Below are positions 16,755 through 25,833 of a stretch of 64,000 bases of DNA, piece by piece (the stretch's first letter is position 1; each line of letters starts with the position of its first letter). The notes below the pieces were generated by a model, which searched no databases, was not told the DNA's origin, and saw only the letters and a list, made by a program, of their open reading frames with translations. The position numbers were made by a program, and so were the translations under genes. The stretch lies in NCBI GenBank assembly GCA_031373665.1, contig JANMMZ010000138.1, positions 1 to 64,000 of the forward strand. The letters run 5' to 3'. This stretch comes from M3007 sp031373665 (GTDB taxonomy: Bacteria > Bacteroidota > Bacteroidia > Chitinophagales > Saprospiraceae).

Positions 16755-17864
16755 ATGGACAAGAATATGACCCGCCGCACGATCTGGATCCACCCCGAAG
16801 GCATCGGTACCATACAGGTATTGGACCAACGCAGTTTGCCCCACGAAATCAAGGCGCAAACCCTCGCCACGGTAGAGGAAGTGGTGTGGGCCATTAGATC
16901 AATGGTGGTACGAGGTGCTCCGCTCATTGGGGCTACCGCTGCTTACGGTGTTTATTTTGCTTGCATAGAGGCCGCTCAAGCATCTGATCCTCCAGCATAT
17001 TTATCGGATTCTTTTGATCTGCTGCGTCAATCGCGGCCCACAGCGGTGAACTTGTTTTGGGCCCTTGCGCGTATGCAGGAAGCCATTGCAGCAACCGACG
17101 ATTTCCCCAAAAAAGCCGACATCGCATTGACTACTGCGCATCAAATTGTAGAAGAAGATGTAGAGTTGTGCCGCATGATTGGTGTGTATGGTTTGCCAAT
17201 TATTGAAAAAATAAGTCAGGCGAAAAACGGCGCACCAGTGCAAATCCTTACGCATTGCAACGCAGGTCGTCTGGGTTGTATTGAATGGGGCACCATCAGT
17301 TCGCCAATTTATCAGGCGCATCAAAAAGGGATAGATATACATGTTTGGGTGGATGAAACACGCCCCCGCAACCAAGGCAGCCTCACCGCCTGGGAACTCG
17401 GACAAGCGGGTGTGCCCCATACTGTTATTGTTGACAATGCAGGTGGCCACCTCATGCAACACGGCATGGTTGATATGGTGCTAGTGGGTACCGACCGCAC
17501 TACGCGCACAGGCGACGTGGCCAACAAAATCGGCACCTATCTAAAGGCATTGGCTGCCTTCGATAACAATATTCCATTTTATGTGGCGCTGCCTTCTACC
17601 ACCATTGACTGGAATTTGCGCGACGGACTTCAAGAAATACCCATTGAAGAGCGCAGCCCCGATGAAGTGCGCTATATCAGCGGTTGGGATGGTACCCAAA
17701 TCCGGCAAGTACTGCTCACGCCAAAGGATAGTCCCGCCCTGAACTTCGGTTTTGATGTAACGCCGGCGCGTTTGGTGACTGCGTTGTTGACGGAGCGCGG
17801 TGTTTGTGCAGCAAATGAGGAAGGGATATTGGGGCTATTTCCAGAGCGAAGGGTTGGGGTCTAA
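16755..17864 (+). CDS. mtnA: methylthioribose-1-phosphate isomerase
   Basis: 369 residues, the usual length. Typical motifs are VVRGAPLIGATAAYG, CNAGRLGCIEWGT with catalytic Cys about 168, and VGTDRTTRTGDVANKIGTY with catalytic Asp about 247. It isomerises methylthioribose-1-phosphate to methylthioribulose-1-phosphate, the substrate of MtnB. No MTR kinase (mtnK) or MTA phosphorylase (mtnP) gene is nearby, so the phosphorylated substrate must be made elsewhere in the genome. Confidence 0.94.
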   Translation: MDKNMTRRTIWIHPEGIGTIQVLDQRSLPHEIKAQTLATVEEVVWAIRSMVVRGAPLIGATAAYGVYFACIEAAQASDPPAYLSDSFDLLRQSRPTAVNLFWALARMQEAIAATDDFPKKADIALTTAHQIVEEDVELCRMIGVYGLPIIEKISQAKNGAPVQILTHCNAGRLGCIEWGTISSPIYQAHQKGIDIHVWVDETRPRNQGSLTAWELGQAGVPHTVIVDNAGGHLMQHGMVDMVLVGTDRTTRTGDVANKIGTYLKALAAFDNNIPFYVALPSTTIDWNLRDGLQEIPIEERSPDEVRYISGWDGTQIRQVLLTPKDSPALNFGFDVTPARLVTALLTERGVCAANEEGILGLFPERRVGV

Positions 17865-18049
17865 AATAGACCGTTTTTGTAAAGTGACAGGGCGCGGGCT
17901 ACAATGGAGTTCAAAGCACCGTCTTAGGCGTGACTTTACGCCCAATTTATCCTTACAAAATTTAATATTCAAACTGTATTTTTTGTAGTATTTTTGCTCT
18001 AAGGAACGGTTCCAAAATAATATTCTACTTTTCAAATAAAATAAAAATC
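17865..18049. other. intergenic region with an inverted repeat
   Basis: GTAAAGT (17879-17885) and ACTTTAC (17933-17939) form a separated inverted repeat, extended by nearby GGGCG and CGCCC. The enclosed 50 bp has no obvious coding sense. It could be a structured terminator or a small intergenic repeat. Confidence 0.35.
17989..17996 (+). promoter_or_regulatory. -7 box before the T9SS type B gene
   Basis: TATTTTTG fits TAnnTTTG, 53 nt before the ATG at 18050. Confidence 0.45.
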
Positions 18050-19963
18050 ATGTATAAAGCACTTTCTCCGTTCCTATTATACATCGTTTTTTCTTGCCCA
18101 ATGGTGGCTCAAAACAATTGTGCTACTACTTGTAAGGGCAATTTGGGTGAAAATATTTTTGTCAACGGCGATTTTGGTGCCGGTGTACCCAATATACTTG
18201 CCACAAATCCCAATATTGCACCTGGTTACAACTACGTTACCACTGTGCCACCCAGTGATGGAAGTTATGTTATTACAAACAATACTACGCCTTGGGGGAG
18301 TTGGGCTACCAGTAACTGGATTAATATAAAGGATAATAGCAACAACCCAAATGGCTATATGATGGTCGTCAATGCCGCATATACACCAAGCCTATTTTAC
18401 GAACAAAAAGTAGATGTTTGTGCCAATACCCTGTATGAAATGTCGGTGGATGTTATTTCATTGCTGGAACTATCCGTAGCAAGTAGTAGCATCAAATCTA
18501 ATGTGGCTTTCTTGATTGATGGCGTGGACGTATGTGCTTCCGGGGATATACCGCACGATAGAAATTGGCATACTTACCGCTTTTCATTTACCTCTAGTTC
18601 GAGTACCACATCGGTGAATCTGGCCTTTAGAAACAATGCTCCTGGCGGTTATGGAAATGACTTGGCCATTGATAATATATCGTTTCGCGCCTGCGGGCCA
18701 TTGCTTGATATCAGGGATACTTCATGGTTTTGTGCTGGCGCACCTCTAAATATCTCCGCAGATATTCAAAATTCTCCATACAATACCCCTGCATACCAAT
18801 GGCAAACCAGCCAAGATGGTGGCCTCACTTGGAGCGATATACCCAACGCCAACAGCGCTGACTTGTCAGTCAACGCACCTCAACAAAATGATTTGTACCG
18901 ATTGTTGTCGGCCAATAGCACACTTAACCTTGATTTGCCATATTGCCGAGCATTATCCACGCCAACAAGGGTGTATTTAGAGGATTTGTCCCAATATGCT
19001 ATTGGAGGTACCGATACTATTGTGTGCAATGGCGCACCGGCTATCCTGATGGCAGGCAAATTTATGGATTATGCCTGGTCTACTGGCGAAAATACAGCAC
19101 AAATAGCCGCACCCACGCCCGGTTGGTATGCCGTGACGGTCACGACAAAAGAAAATTGTACGGCCAGTGATAGCCTCTTGGTGTATCGGGTAGATTTGTC
19201 CGCTACCACCGATTTTACCGCACCAATCTGCTTTGGAGATAGCACTGCAACAGCATCAATCATTTACCTACAAGGAGGTACTGGGGGACTGGTATATGCC
19301 TTGGATGCCAGCACTTTTGGCACCGTGACTGACTTTGAGGGTATTGGAGCTGGTGCGCATTTAGCCCAAGTGAAAGACTCTTTGGGGTGTACCGTCAAAA
19401 TGCCGTTTACAATTCCTAGCCCACCTCCACTTACTGTTGATATTGGCCCTAATCGAAAAGTACTGGCTTGTGATACCATTGGGTTTCAAGCAGTATCCAA
19501 TAAATCTACATTGATTTATAGTTGGCAACCAGCAGCCCTGTTGAACTGCAATAATTGCTCCAATCCCATGATGATGCCCATGCGCGATACGAGCGTTACG
19601 GTACTGATTGTAGATGAATTGGGCTGCTACACCTCCGATTCCGTGTTCGTGGACGTATCACCCCGTTTGGACTTATATGCACCCAATGTGTTTGCGCCTG
19701 ATAGCGATGGAGAAAATGCGTTTTTTACGCTTTTTACAAGCAAAAGTGCTGTTTTAGTGCGAAAAATTGCTATATATGACCGATGGGGCAGCCTTGTCTT
19801 CCTACGCGAAAATACATTGCCCGATAGTAATAACCTGCGTTGGGACGGTACTATTGCTACCGGTAAACAAGCACCCGAGGGCGTTTATGTATGGATGGCA
19901 GAAGTGCTGTTTACCGATAATATATCAAGTAAAATAAGGGGAGATATTACGTTGATACGGTAG
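18050..19963 (+). CDS. secreted protein with T9SS type B (gliding-motility-associated) C-terminal domain
   Basis: 637 residues. A signal peptide (FLLYIVFSCPMVAQ) leads into a domain resembling carbohydrate-binding jelly-roll modules (NLGENIFVNGDFGAG; FRNNAPGGYGNDLAIDNI). Ig-like segments follow (YQWQTSQDGGLTWSDI). The last 90 residues are the CHU/gliding-associated type B sorting domain (YAPNVFAPDSDGENAFFTLF; IYDRWGSLVFLRENT; WDGTIATGKQAPEGVYVW). It is exported by T9SS and held at the surface; the ligand is unknown. Confidence 0.88.
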   Translation: MYKALSPFLLYIVFSCPMVAQNNCATTCKGNLGENIFVNGDFGAGVPNILATNPNIAPGYNYVTTVPPSDGSYVITNNTTPWGSWATSNWINIKDNSNNPNGYMMVVNAAYTPSLFYEQKVDVCANTLYEMSVDVISLLELSVASSSIKSNVAFLIDGVDVCASGDIPHDRNWHTYRFSFTSSSSTTSVNLAFRNNAPGGYGNDLAIDNISFRACGPLLDIRDTSWFCAGAPLNISADIQNSPYNTPAYQWQTSQDGGLTWSDIPNANSADLSVNAPQQNDLYRLLSANSTLNLDLPYCRALSTPTRVYLEDLSQYAIGGTDTIVCNGAPAILMAGKFMDYAWSTGENTAQIAAPTPGWYAVTVTTKENCTASDSLLVYRVDLSATTDFTAPICFGDSTATASIIYLQGGTGGLVYALDASTFGTVTDFEGIGAGAHLAQVKDSLGCTVKMPFTIPSPPPLTVDIGPNRKVLACDTIGFQAVSNKSTLIYSWQPAALLNCNNCSNPMMMPMRDTSVTVLIVDELGCYTSDSVFVDVSPRLDLYAPNVFAPDSDGENAFFTLFTSKSAVLVRKIAIYDRWGSLVFLRENTLPDSNNLRWDGTIATGKQAPEGVYVWMAEVLFTDNISSKIRGDITLIR

Positions 19964-19981
19964 GTTTTACGCTGATTCACT

Positions 19982-20164
19982 ATGCTGCAACCCGAACATT
20001 TTTCTTTGAAAGCAATTGGATTAACCGCCACATTTTCAAAAGCACTTTCAGATAATAGAATAAGTTGTAATATTGTCGCGGCTTACTATCACGACCATAT
20101 TTTTGTTGCCCAAAGGGATGCTGAAAAAGCAATGGAAATTTTAAATCGGTTTTCAGTATCATAA
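19982..20164 (+). pseudogene. C-terminal fragment of an ACT-domain protein
   Basis: 60 residues (FSLKAIGLTATFSKALSD, CNIVAAYYHDHIFV) match the C-terminal half of small ACT-fold proteins that are normally about 130 residues. A stop codon in frame lies 9 nt before the ATG, so the N-terminal half is missing. It is probably a relic, though an independently folded ACT half cannot be excluded. Confidence 0.6.
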
Positions 20165-20173
20165 ATAAATTAC

Positions 20174-22516
20174 ATGCTTACTAAACAAATTCTAAGGATT
20201 ATATTCAGCATCGTCGTGTGCTTTCAAAGTAACTACTCAAAGGCACAATGTTGTGATTATTTACTGTCTATGCACGACACTTATGGCGATGGCTGGAATG
20301 GTGGAAAACTTGAAGTATTGATTAATAACCTTTCGATTGGAATATTCAGCCCAAGCGATTTTGACAGCACGGTTACTATATCTATCTGTACTGGCGATAG
20401 TTTGAATTTAATATATACCGGCGGCGACTATGAAAATGAGAATGCTTATGAACTGCAAGACGCTTCATGGAATCTGGTTTTTCAAGATGGCCCAAATCCG
20501 CAGACAGGCCAAGTATTTTCCTCTTTGGGAGACTGCAATACCCCACTAGTGCCGGGCAGTTATCCCTGCACTGCCATACCAATAGATACGGGTCAATGTA
20601 TTTTGGTTGACAACACTGGCCTTCCTGCCTCTGGCATAAACCCCAATTGCGCCAACTTTGTGGATGGTGATCTTTGGCTTACTATGAAGGTGCCTGAATC
20701 TGGCAATTTGAGTATTGAAACCTTAGCAGGCAGCATAGATGATACTGGCGTGGCAGTCTGGACAGATACGACCTGCACCAATCTTCGGTTTTTAGGTTGT
20801 GATGATGATGGCGGGACTGGATACTTGTCTTTCCTGCTTTTGTATGACCTGACTCCGGGGGCGACGATTTATATACAAGCATGGAAATGGGGCGGTGGAA
20901 ATGGAACATTTGAAATTTGTATCAATGATTTAGGAACGGTCGTTTTTGATAGTTCGGCACTGCCTATTGTTATGATTAACACCTTAGGTCAGGTCATTGA
21001 CCAAGATACAAAAATAAATTGCCTCATGGATATTAAATACAACGGATCCGGCAATATTACCTATGTATCTGATAGTGCCAATGTTTACAGTGGTAATATC
21101 GGAATTGAAATTAGGGGGGCATCCTCCACAAGTTATCCGCAATTGCCTTACGGTTTTGAAACCCGTGACTCCAAAGATGCCAACAACGATGTTTCCATTT
21201 TGGGAATGCCTGAAGAGAATGATTGGGTATTGTTATCCAATTTCAATGACCGCTCGCTCCTCAAAAACCTGATGGGCTACAAACTTTTTGGAGAAATGGG
21301 CAATTACAGCGTACGGGCACAACTGTGCGAAGTACTGATTGATAGTTCCTACAAAGGTATTTATGTGATCGGTGAAAAAATAAAACGGGATAAAAATCGG
21401 GTTGATATTGCAAAATTGACCACCGCTGATTCCCTTGGAAATGACCTAACGGGAGGCTATATCCTTCAACAAAACTACTGGAATGCAGAAAATAGTTTTC
21501 AATCGAATTATTCACCTATAGATCATCCCGGATTTGATGTGCACTTTGTGTATGAGTATCCTGATTATACGGAGATGCTTCCGATTCAGAAAACCTACAT
21601 TGCATCTTACGTGGACAGTCTGGAAACGGCACTTTACAGTCCCAATTTTTCTGATCCGACCACAGGATACCGGAAGTATATGGATGTAAAATCGTTTATT
21701 GACTACTTCCTCGTCAACGAGGTAGCCAGAAACGCAGATGGATTTAAAAAGAGTGTTTTTTTTAATAAAGATAAATACTCCAATGGCGGCAAACTGAAAG
21801 CAGGACCGGTTTGGGACTTCGATTGGGCATGGAAAAACATAGGCGGTATTTGCTCGATCTATGAAGGTTATGATGGTGCCGGATGGGCGCATCTCAACAA
21901 TGATTGCTTCACTGATAATTATTCCACTGGCTGGTATGTTCGTTTGTTGCAAGACAGTACATTTAACAATGAACTCCGGTGTACTTACGAAGATTATCGG
22001 CAAAACATTCTGGATACGGTGCGTCTTTTCGCTTACATTGACAGTATGGAAACCTTGGTTCAAGATGCACAGGCTCGGCATTTTAAAAAATGGCCCATAC
22101 TTGGTCTAGGCGGGTCTGCTCCTGATTTTGGAATCGTTGCCACTACCTACTCCGCAGAACTTGACTCTCTAAAGCATTGGATTGGCATTAGATTACAATG
22201 GCTTGATGCAAATATGCCCGGGCTTTGTGTTACATCAAGTGTACAAGAAGCGAGTACATCGGATGCCTTCCGTTGCTATCCCAACCCAGCAAATGACTAT
22301 TTGATAATTGATTATGTGCTGTCAAGCCCTCAAATAGTAACGATTCGTATATTTAATGCGTTAGGAATGGAAGTATTAGCCTCAAATAAAGGAATTCGAG
22401 AAACCGGACACCACACTTTAGCACTCGACACCCAAAATCTAGGCTCAGGGGTTTACTTGATTGAATTTGAAACGGGGTTATTCACTACCACTAAAAAAAT
22501 TGTGATTGCGAAATAG
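20174..22516 (+). CDS. secreted CotH-family kinase-like protein with T9SS sorting domain
   Basis: 780 residues. A signal peptide (to about 25) is followed by a beta-rich module (MHDTYGDGWNGGKLEVLIN) and a pre-peptidase-like region (about 130-250). The CotH domain starts near EIRGASSTSYPQLPYGFETR and continues with DWVLLSNFNDRSLLKNLMGY and YKGIYVIGEKIKRDKNRV. CotH proteins are atypical protein kinases of spore coats and secreted bacterial proteins. The C terminus is a type A T9SS domain (CYPNPANDYLIIDY to GVYLIEFET). Target proteins are unknown. Confidence 0.88.
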   Translation: MLTKQILRIIFSIVVCFQSNYSKAQCCDYLLSMHDTYGDGWNGGKLEVLINNLSIGIFSPSDFDSTVTISICTGDSLNLIYTGGDYENENAYELQDASWNLVFQDGPNPQTGQVFSSLGDCNTPLVPGSYPCTAIPIDTGQCILVDNTGLPASGINPNCANFVDGDLWLTMKVPESGNLSIETLAGSIDDTGVAVWTDTTCTNLRFLGCDDDGGTGYLSFLLLYDLTPGATIYIQAWKWGGGNGTFEICINDLGTVVFDSSALPIVMINTLGQVIDQDTKINCLMDIKYNGSGNITYVSDSANVYSGNIGIEIRGASSTSYPQLPYGFETRDSKDANNDVSILGMPEENDWVLLSNFNDRSLLKNLMGYKLFGEMGNYSVRAQLCEVLIDSSYKGIYVIGEKIKRDKNRVDIAKLTTADSLGNDLTGGYILQQNYWNAENSFQSNYSPIDHPGFDVHFVYEYPDYTEMLPIQKTYIASYVDSLETALYSPNFSDPTTGYRKYMDVKSFIDYFLVNEVARNADGFKKSVFFNKDKYSNGGKLKAGPVWDFDWAWKNIGGICSIYEGYDGAGWAHLNNDCFTDNYSTGWYVRLLQDSTFNNELRCTYEDYRQNILDTVRLFAYIDSMETLVQDAQARHFKKWPILGLGGSAPDFGIVATTYSAELDSLKHWIGIRLQWLDANMPGLCVTSSVQEASTSDAFRCYPNPANDYLIIDYVLSSPQIVTIRIFNALGMEVLASNKGIRETGHHTLALDTQNLGSGVYLIEFETGLFTTTKKIVIAK

Positions 22517-22556
22517 TAACTGTTCTTTTTAGGTAGATTGGTTTTGACCAAACAAC

Positions 22557-22564
22557 TATCTTTG
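22557..22564 (+). promoter_or_regulatory. -7 box upstream of the 22724 gene pair
   Basis: TATCTTTG fits TAnnTTTG. It implies a leader of about 150 nt holding a small GC-rich hairpin (CCGCC/GGCGG near 22571-22582). Confidence 0.4.
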
Positions 22565-22723
22565 GACGCCGCCGTGGCGGGGTGCTATTTAAGCGAAAAG
22601 ATGGGCAGGATAGGGTTAGAAGAAATCAATTAAAAAGGATAAGGCTTCAAAATATCAAGTTATAAACGCGAGTTATAGTCACTCGGGTTCTTACAATTTA
22701 TAAAAGATTAAATTGCTCAAAAA

Positions 22724-23422
22724 ATGAAAAAATTGTTTGTCTCTACTGTGTTAATTTTGGCTTTTGGTCAAATTTTATTCGCCCAAAATCTGGCCAAACC
22801 CATAAGTCCATTCTTAAACGCCAGTCCGATACAAATTCAATTTGATTCCTCACTCCATATGCAGTTAGATCAAATTGAAACGGCAATTTGTGTTGAATTT
22901 AAGGATTTTTTCAAGGAGATAAATCTCAATATTCTGAATGGCTCCATGTTTGGATTTGCAGTTTGCTTGTTGTATAAAGTGGATACATTGAACCTCGATG
23001 AGTTAGAATACCCAGGATTTGACATTGAAAAAGACGAGATAGATCCCAATTGTTTTGACTTTTTTTTGGGTAATGCAAAACTAACCACTAGTGGTCTGAG
23101 TATTGAATTTGGTTTCCCATTTGGGAATCAATTTATAGGCCATGAAGTTAAGTCTGGGAGTGCTCAAACTTATTTTCAAGAGTACTACAAAGACGATAAA
23201 ATTGTAAAACTGAAAAAGGAAGACCCATTTTCCAAAGAAATTTTTGTCCCAATCAAACAAAGCAAATTTATTTTGAGTAGCGACCAATTCCGAAAAAACG
23301 AATTTATTTATGGTTACTGTGCGTTTGAAACAGAGCCTTATTTTATTCAAGATATGTATTTAGAGCCAGCTTTACTGATCAAGCGGAGTTACAAATACTA
23401 TTTTAAAGTACTCATTCAATGA
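22724..23422 (+). CDS. hypothetical secreted protein
   Basis: 232 residues, not recognised. A clear signal peptide (MKKLFVSTVLILAFGQILFA) precedes a globular domain. The stop overlaps the start of the next gene by 4 nt (ATGA at 23419-23422), so the two are translationally coupled and probably act together in the envelope. Confidence 0.65.
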   Translation: MKKLFVSTVLILAFGQILFAQNLAKPISPFLNASPIQIQFDSSLHMQLDQIETAICVEFKDFFKEINLNILNGSMFGFAVCLLYKVDTLNLDELEYPGFDIEKDEIDPNCFDFFLGNAKLTTSGLSIEFGFPFGNQFIGHEVKSGSAQTYFQEYYKDDKIVKLKKEDPFSKEIFVPIKQSKFILSSDQFRKNEFIYGYCAFETEPYFIQDMYLEPALLIKRSYKYYFKVLIQ

Positions 23423-24411
23423 ATACATTCCGAAGCCTCACCTTCTTATCCATTTTATTGATTGGCTGTAATCAATCTATTGATCAGAACAGTTCCGATA
23501 AATGTACCTGTACTTCAGTGGTAAGCGATGACACCACAGGCGCAGTAATCTATAAAACAGTGCGGGGAGCCTTACTCGGAACAAGGTTCACCTCTCTTGA
23601 TGAATTAAAAACAGTAGTACAGATTGAATATAAAAATGAGGCTATCTCCTCTGATAGTACTGGTTCTGAAAACCACTCGGTCAGTGTGCGTCACTGTAGC
23701 AACGGCAGAGAAGTAATCAGTATATTAGAGAAAGGTACCAGTCAAGGTGATATATTAAAGGCAAAGTCTGAAGGTGCTATTTGGGGGCGTTTCGCCTTGC
23801 TTTTTGGTTGCCCTTATGCTGTGATGCATAGAAAAGACATGGAGAAAATTTACGCACTTTCGCGATTGCGGCCAGAATGGTTTGGAGCAGGTGATTTGGC
23901 GTTTTTTGAAATTGCAAGATCAATGGTAAAAAATATCAATACCCCCGATCTGGCGTTTAGAAATGTCAGAGATAGCACTGAAAAAGGCTACCTCAATTCA
24001 TTTAACCACATCACGGCACAGGCATTCATTACGTCTTGTTTTTCGGAGGATCTGGCTGATTTCATTGCCGATGCACATGAAATTTATCGCCATCCGGAGT
24101 TGATTACTGGAAATTTTACGGAAGCACAGATTGCTGATTTGGAGGAAGGGCCCGTTGATAATTATGTAGATCTTGTGAATAATGAATGGGGACAAGAATT
24201 AGGCAAACAACTGACGGAAAAGTATGGGATTACCAGCGAAACCACTTGGACTCCCATATTGCTTGCCAATTATCTGAATGACTTACAGGGTTATTATAGT
24301 TGGGCATTTCAGATTGGGTTTAATCCCTACAAGCCTGAAGACGAATCAGTGATCATATTTACAAAAAAGTTGAATGCAGTCATGAATAGTGGTATGAGTT
24401 TTGGTATTTGA
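23419..24411 (+). CDS. hypothetical lipoprotein
   Basis: 330 residues. The N terminus is a lipoprotein signal with lipobox LIGCNQ, placing the first mature Cys near residue 18. The mature part has no recognised domain; it contains an acidic helical stretch (ADLEEGPVDNYVDLVNNEWG) and ends in a globular region. Coupled to the preceding secreted protein. It converges on the pentapeptide gene 14 nt away. Confidence 0.65.
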   Translation: MNTFRSLTFLSILLIGCNQSIDQNSSDKCTCTSVVSDDTTGAVIYKTVRGALLGTRFTSLDELKTVVQIEYKNEAISSDSTGSENHSVSVRHCSNGREVISILEKGTSQGDILKAKSEGAIWGRFALLFGCPYAVMHRKDMEKIYALSRLRPEWFGAGDLAFFEIARSMVKNINTPDLAFRNVRDSTEKGYLNSFNHITAQAFITSCFSEDLADFIADAHEIYRHPELITGNFTEAQIADLEEGPVDNYVDLVNNEWGQELGKQLTEKYGITSETTWTPILLANYLNDLQGYYSWAFQIGFNPYKPEDESVIIFTKKLNAVMNSGMSFGI

Positions 24412-24425
24412 AGCCAAATGCTTTT

Positions 24426-25694
24426 TCAGTTTTTGTACAAACGATACATAGGTGTTTGAAATTTGTTCGCAGTATCGTTTACAATGGTATAATTTTCCAG
24501 TAGTTCTTTTAGTCCTGTTGGCTGCCATTTCTGTAAATCTTCAAGCCAATTTTTATCTACTACGGCTTTAAAAAATTGCGCTCCACCAAGATCAGCCTCG
24601 CTCAAATTTACCTTTCTCAAGTCGGCACGACTTAAATTAGCCTTACTCAAATTTACTTTTGTAAAATTAGTACCTGTGAAATCAACACTGGACAGATTTG
24701 CCTCGTTAAACAATGCACCATCTAATTGTGCCCACTGAAACATAGCAGTATTAAAATCTGCCTTTATTAGTTGGGCGTTTTGGAGATTTGCTCCATTCAG
24801 GTTTGACAGCGTTAGGATTGCCTTGTTCAGGTGCGCCCATCTCAAATCCGTTTTTTTTAAATTCGTACCGCTCAGATTTGCCTGATTCAAATTTACCTCC
24901 CAAAGGTTTGCTCCTTCCAGATTAGCACCTTTCAAGTTCGCGCCGCTCAAGTCAGCACCCCTCAGATTTGCTCCTTTGAGGTTGATACCACTCATATCGC
25001 CCCCTTTCAAATTTGCTCCTCGTAAATCGGCTCTGGCAAAGACAGCATTCTTTTTTATCTTGGCAAAAGAACTAGAATCAATATTCATCAGTATCAATGC
25101 CTGCAATAGTTGTCCACGATCTGGGCTGCTCTCTTGGTTCGACAAAGTATCATGTTCTATATACTTGTAAGACTTGAAAGCAAAACTCAAAGCCGCTATT
25201 CTGGTGATCATAGTATCACTAAGTGTCCTGCGAGGGTTCCGCTTTAATTCCTCTTTCACATCATCCAGAATACTGAGCATCAACGGCTCTAGGTCGTTTT
25301 CCTTCACATATTCCACCAACGCCGCCATTTCTTGCACCTTCTTATCTTGGTTTTGAATTTGAAGTTTAAAAGACTCATTTTGGCGATAAACAATCAAACC
25401 ACCCACGATGCCACCCACCGCAAGAATACCCACCAGCATGATCCGAATGAAGGGACGCATACGTGTTTTTTGAGGATCACCAGTCACCAATCTTTTACGA
25501 GTCAGATCAAAGAGTAGGTTCTGATTCCATACATTCAATAGCACAAGCAAGAGTGAAACCAGTACCAGTGCTGCTATAAAACCCAACAGAAATGAGAAAT
25601 TCTTTTCTATGTATGGCAAGCGAAGAAACCCCAATGCCCACCCAATCATAATTCCGAAAACCAAGCCAATAAGAAGGTATCTTTTCCCTTTCAT
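24426..25694 (-). CDS. membrane-anchored pentapeptide-repeat protein
   Basis: 422 residues from ATG 25694; an upstream TTG is less likely. Three hydrophobic segments lie in the first 120 residues (YLLIGLVFGIMIGWALGF; LLGFIAALVLVSLLLVLL; IMLVGILAVGGIVGGLIV), then a helical linker. About 30 A(D/N)LxX pentapeptides (ANLKGANLRGADLSGANL) follow, folding as a right-handed quadrilateral helix. Pentapeptide proteins can mimic DNA or act as scaffolds; here the anchor suggests a membrane scaffold. Function unknown. Confidence 0.85.
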   Translation of the reverse strand: MKGKRYLLIGLVFGIMIGWALGFLRLPYIEKNFSFLLGFIAALVLVSLLLVLLNVWNQNLLFDLTRKRLVTGDPQKTRMRPFIRIMLVGILAVGGIVGGLIVYRQNESFKLQIQNQDKKVQEMAALVEYVKENDLEPLMLSILDDVKEELKRNPRRTLSDTMITRIAALSFAFKSYKYIEHDTLSNQESSPDRGQLLQALILMNIDSSSFAKIKKNAVFARADLRGANLKGGDMSGINLKGANLRGADLSGANLKGANLEGANLWEVNLNQANLSGTNLKKTDLRWAHLNKAILTLSNLNGANLQNAQLIKADFNTAMFQWAQLDGALFNEANLSSVDFTGTNFTKVNLSKANLSRADLRKVNLSEADLGGAQFFKAVVDKNWLEDLQKWQPTGLKELLENYTIVNDTANKFQTPMYRLYKN

Positions 25695-25715
25695 TTCTAA
25701 TGATATATTTTTGTG

Positions 25716-25723
25716 CAAATATA
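25716..25723 (-). promoter_or_regulatory. -7 box of the pentapeptide-repeat gene
   Basis: On the minus strand TATATTTG fits TAnnTTTG, 21 nt before the ATG at 25694. Confidence 0.55.
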
Positions 25724-25806
25724 GGAAACCACCTGATATTTCATGCGGAAAGGATAATTATTTCTACCAAATCAATCTTGTTCCTAAAAAAATTAGTAAA
25801 ACCACG

Positions 25807-25814
25807 TAACTTTG
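25807..25814 (+). promoter_or_regulatory. -7 box of hmgA
   Basis: TAACTTTG fits TAnnTTTG, 19 nt before the ATG at 25834; divergent from the pentapeptide promoter. Confidence 0.55.
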
Positions 25815-25833
25815 CACCAAAGACAACAACGTT

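Noticed and set aside
24426..25694. CRISPR-like repeat array in the pentapeptide gene
   Set aside because: The 15-bp periodicity is the coding pattern of A(D/N)LxX repeats with no spacers.
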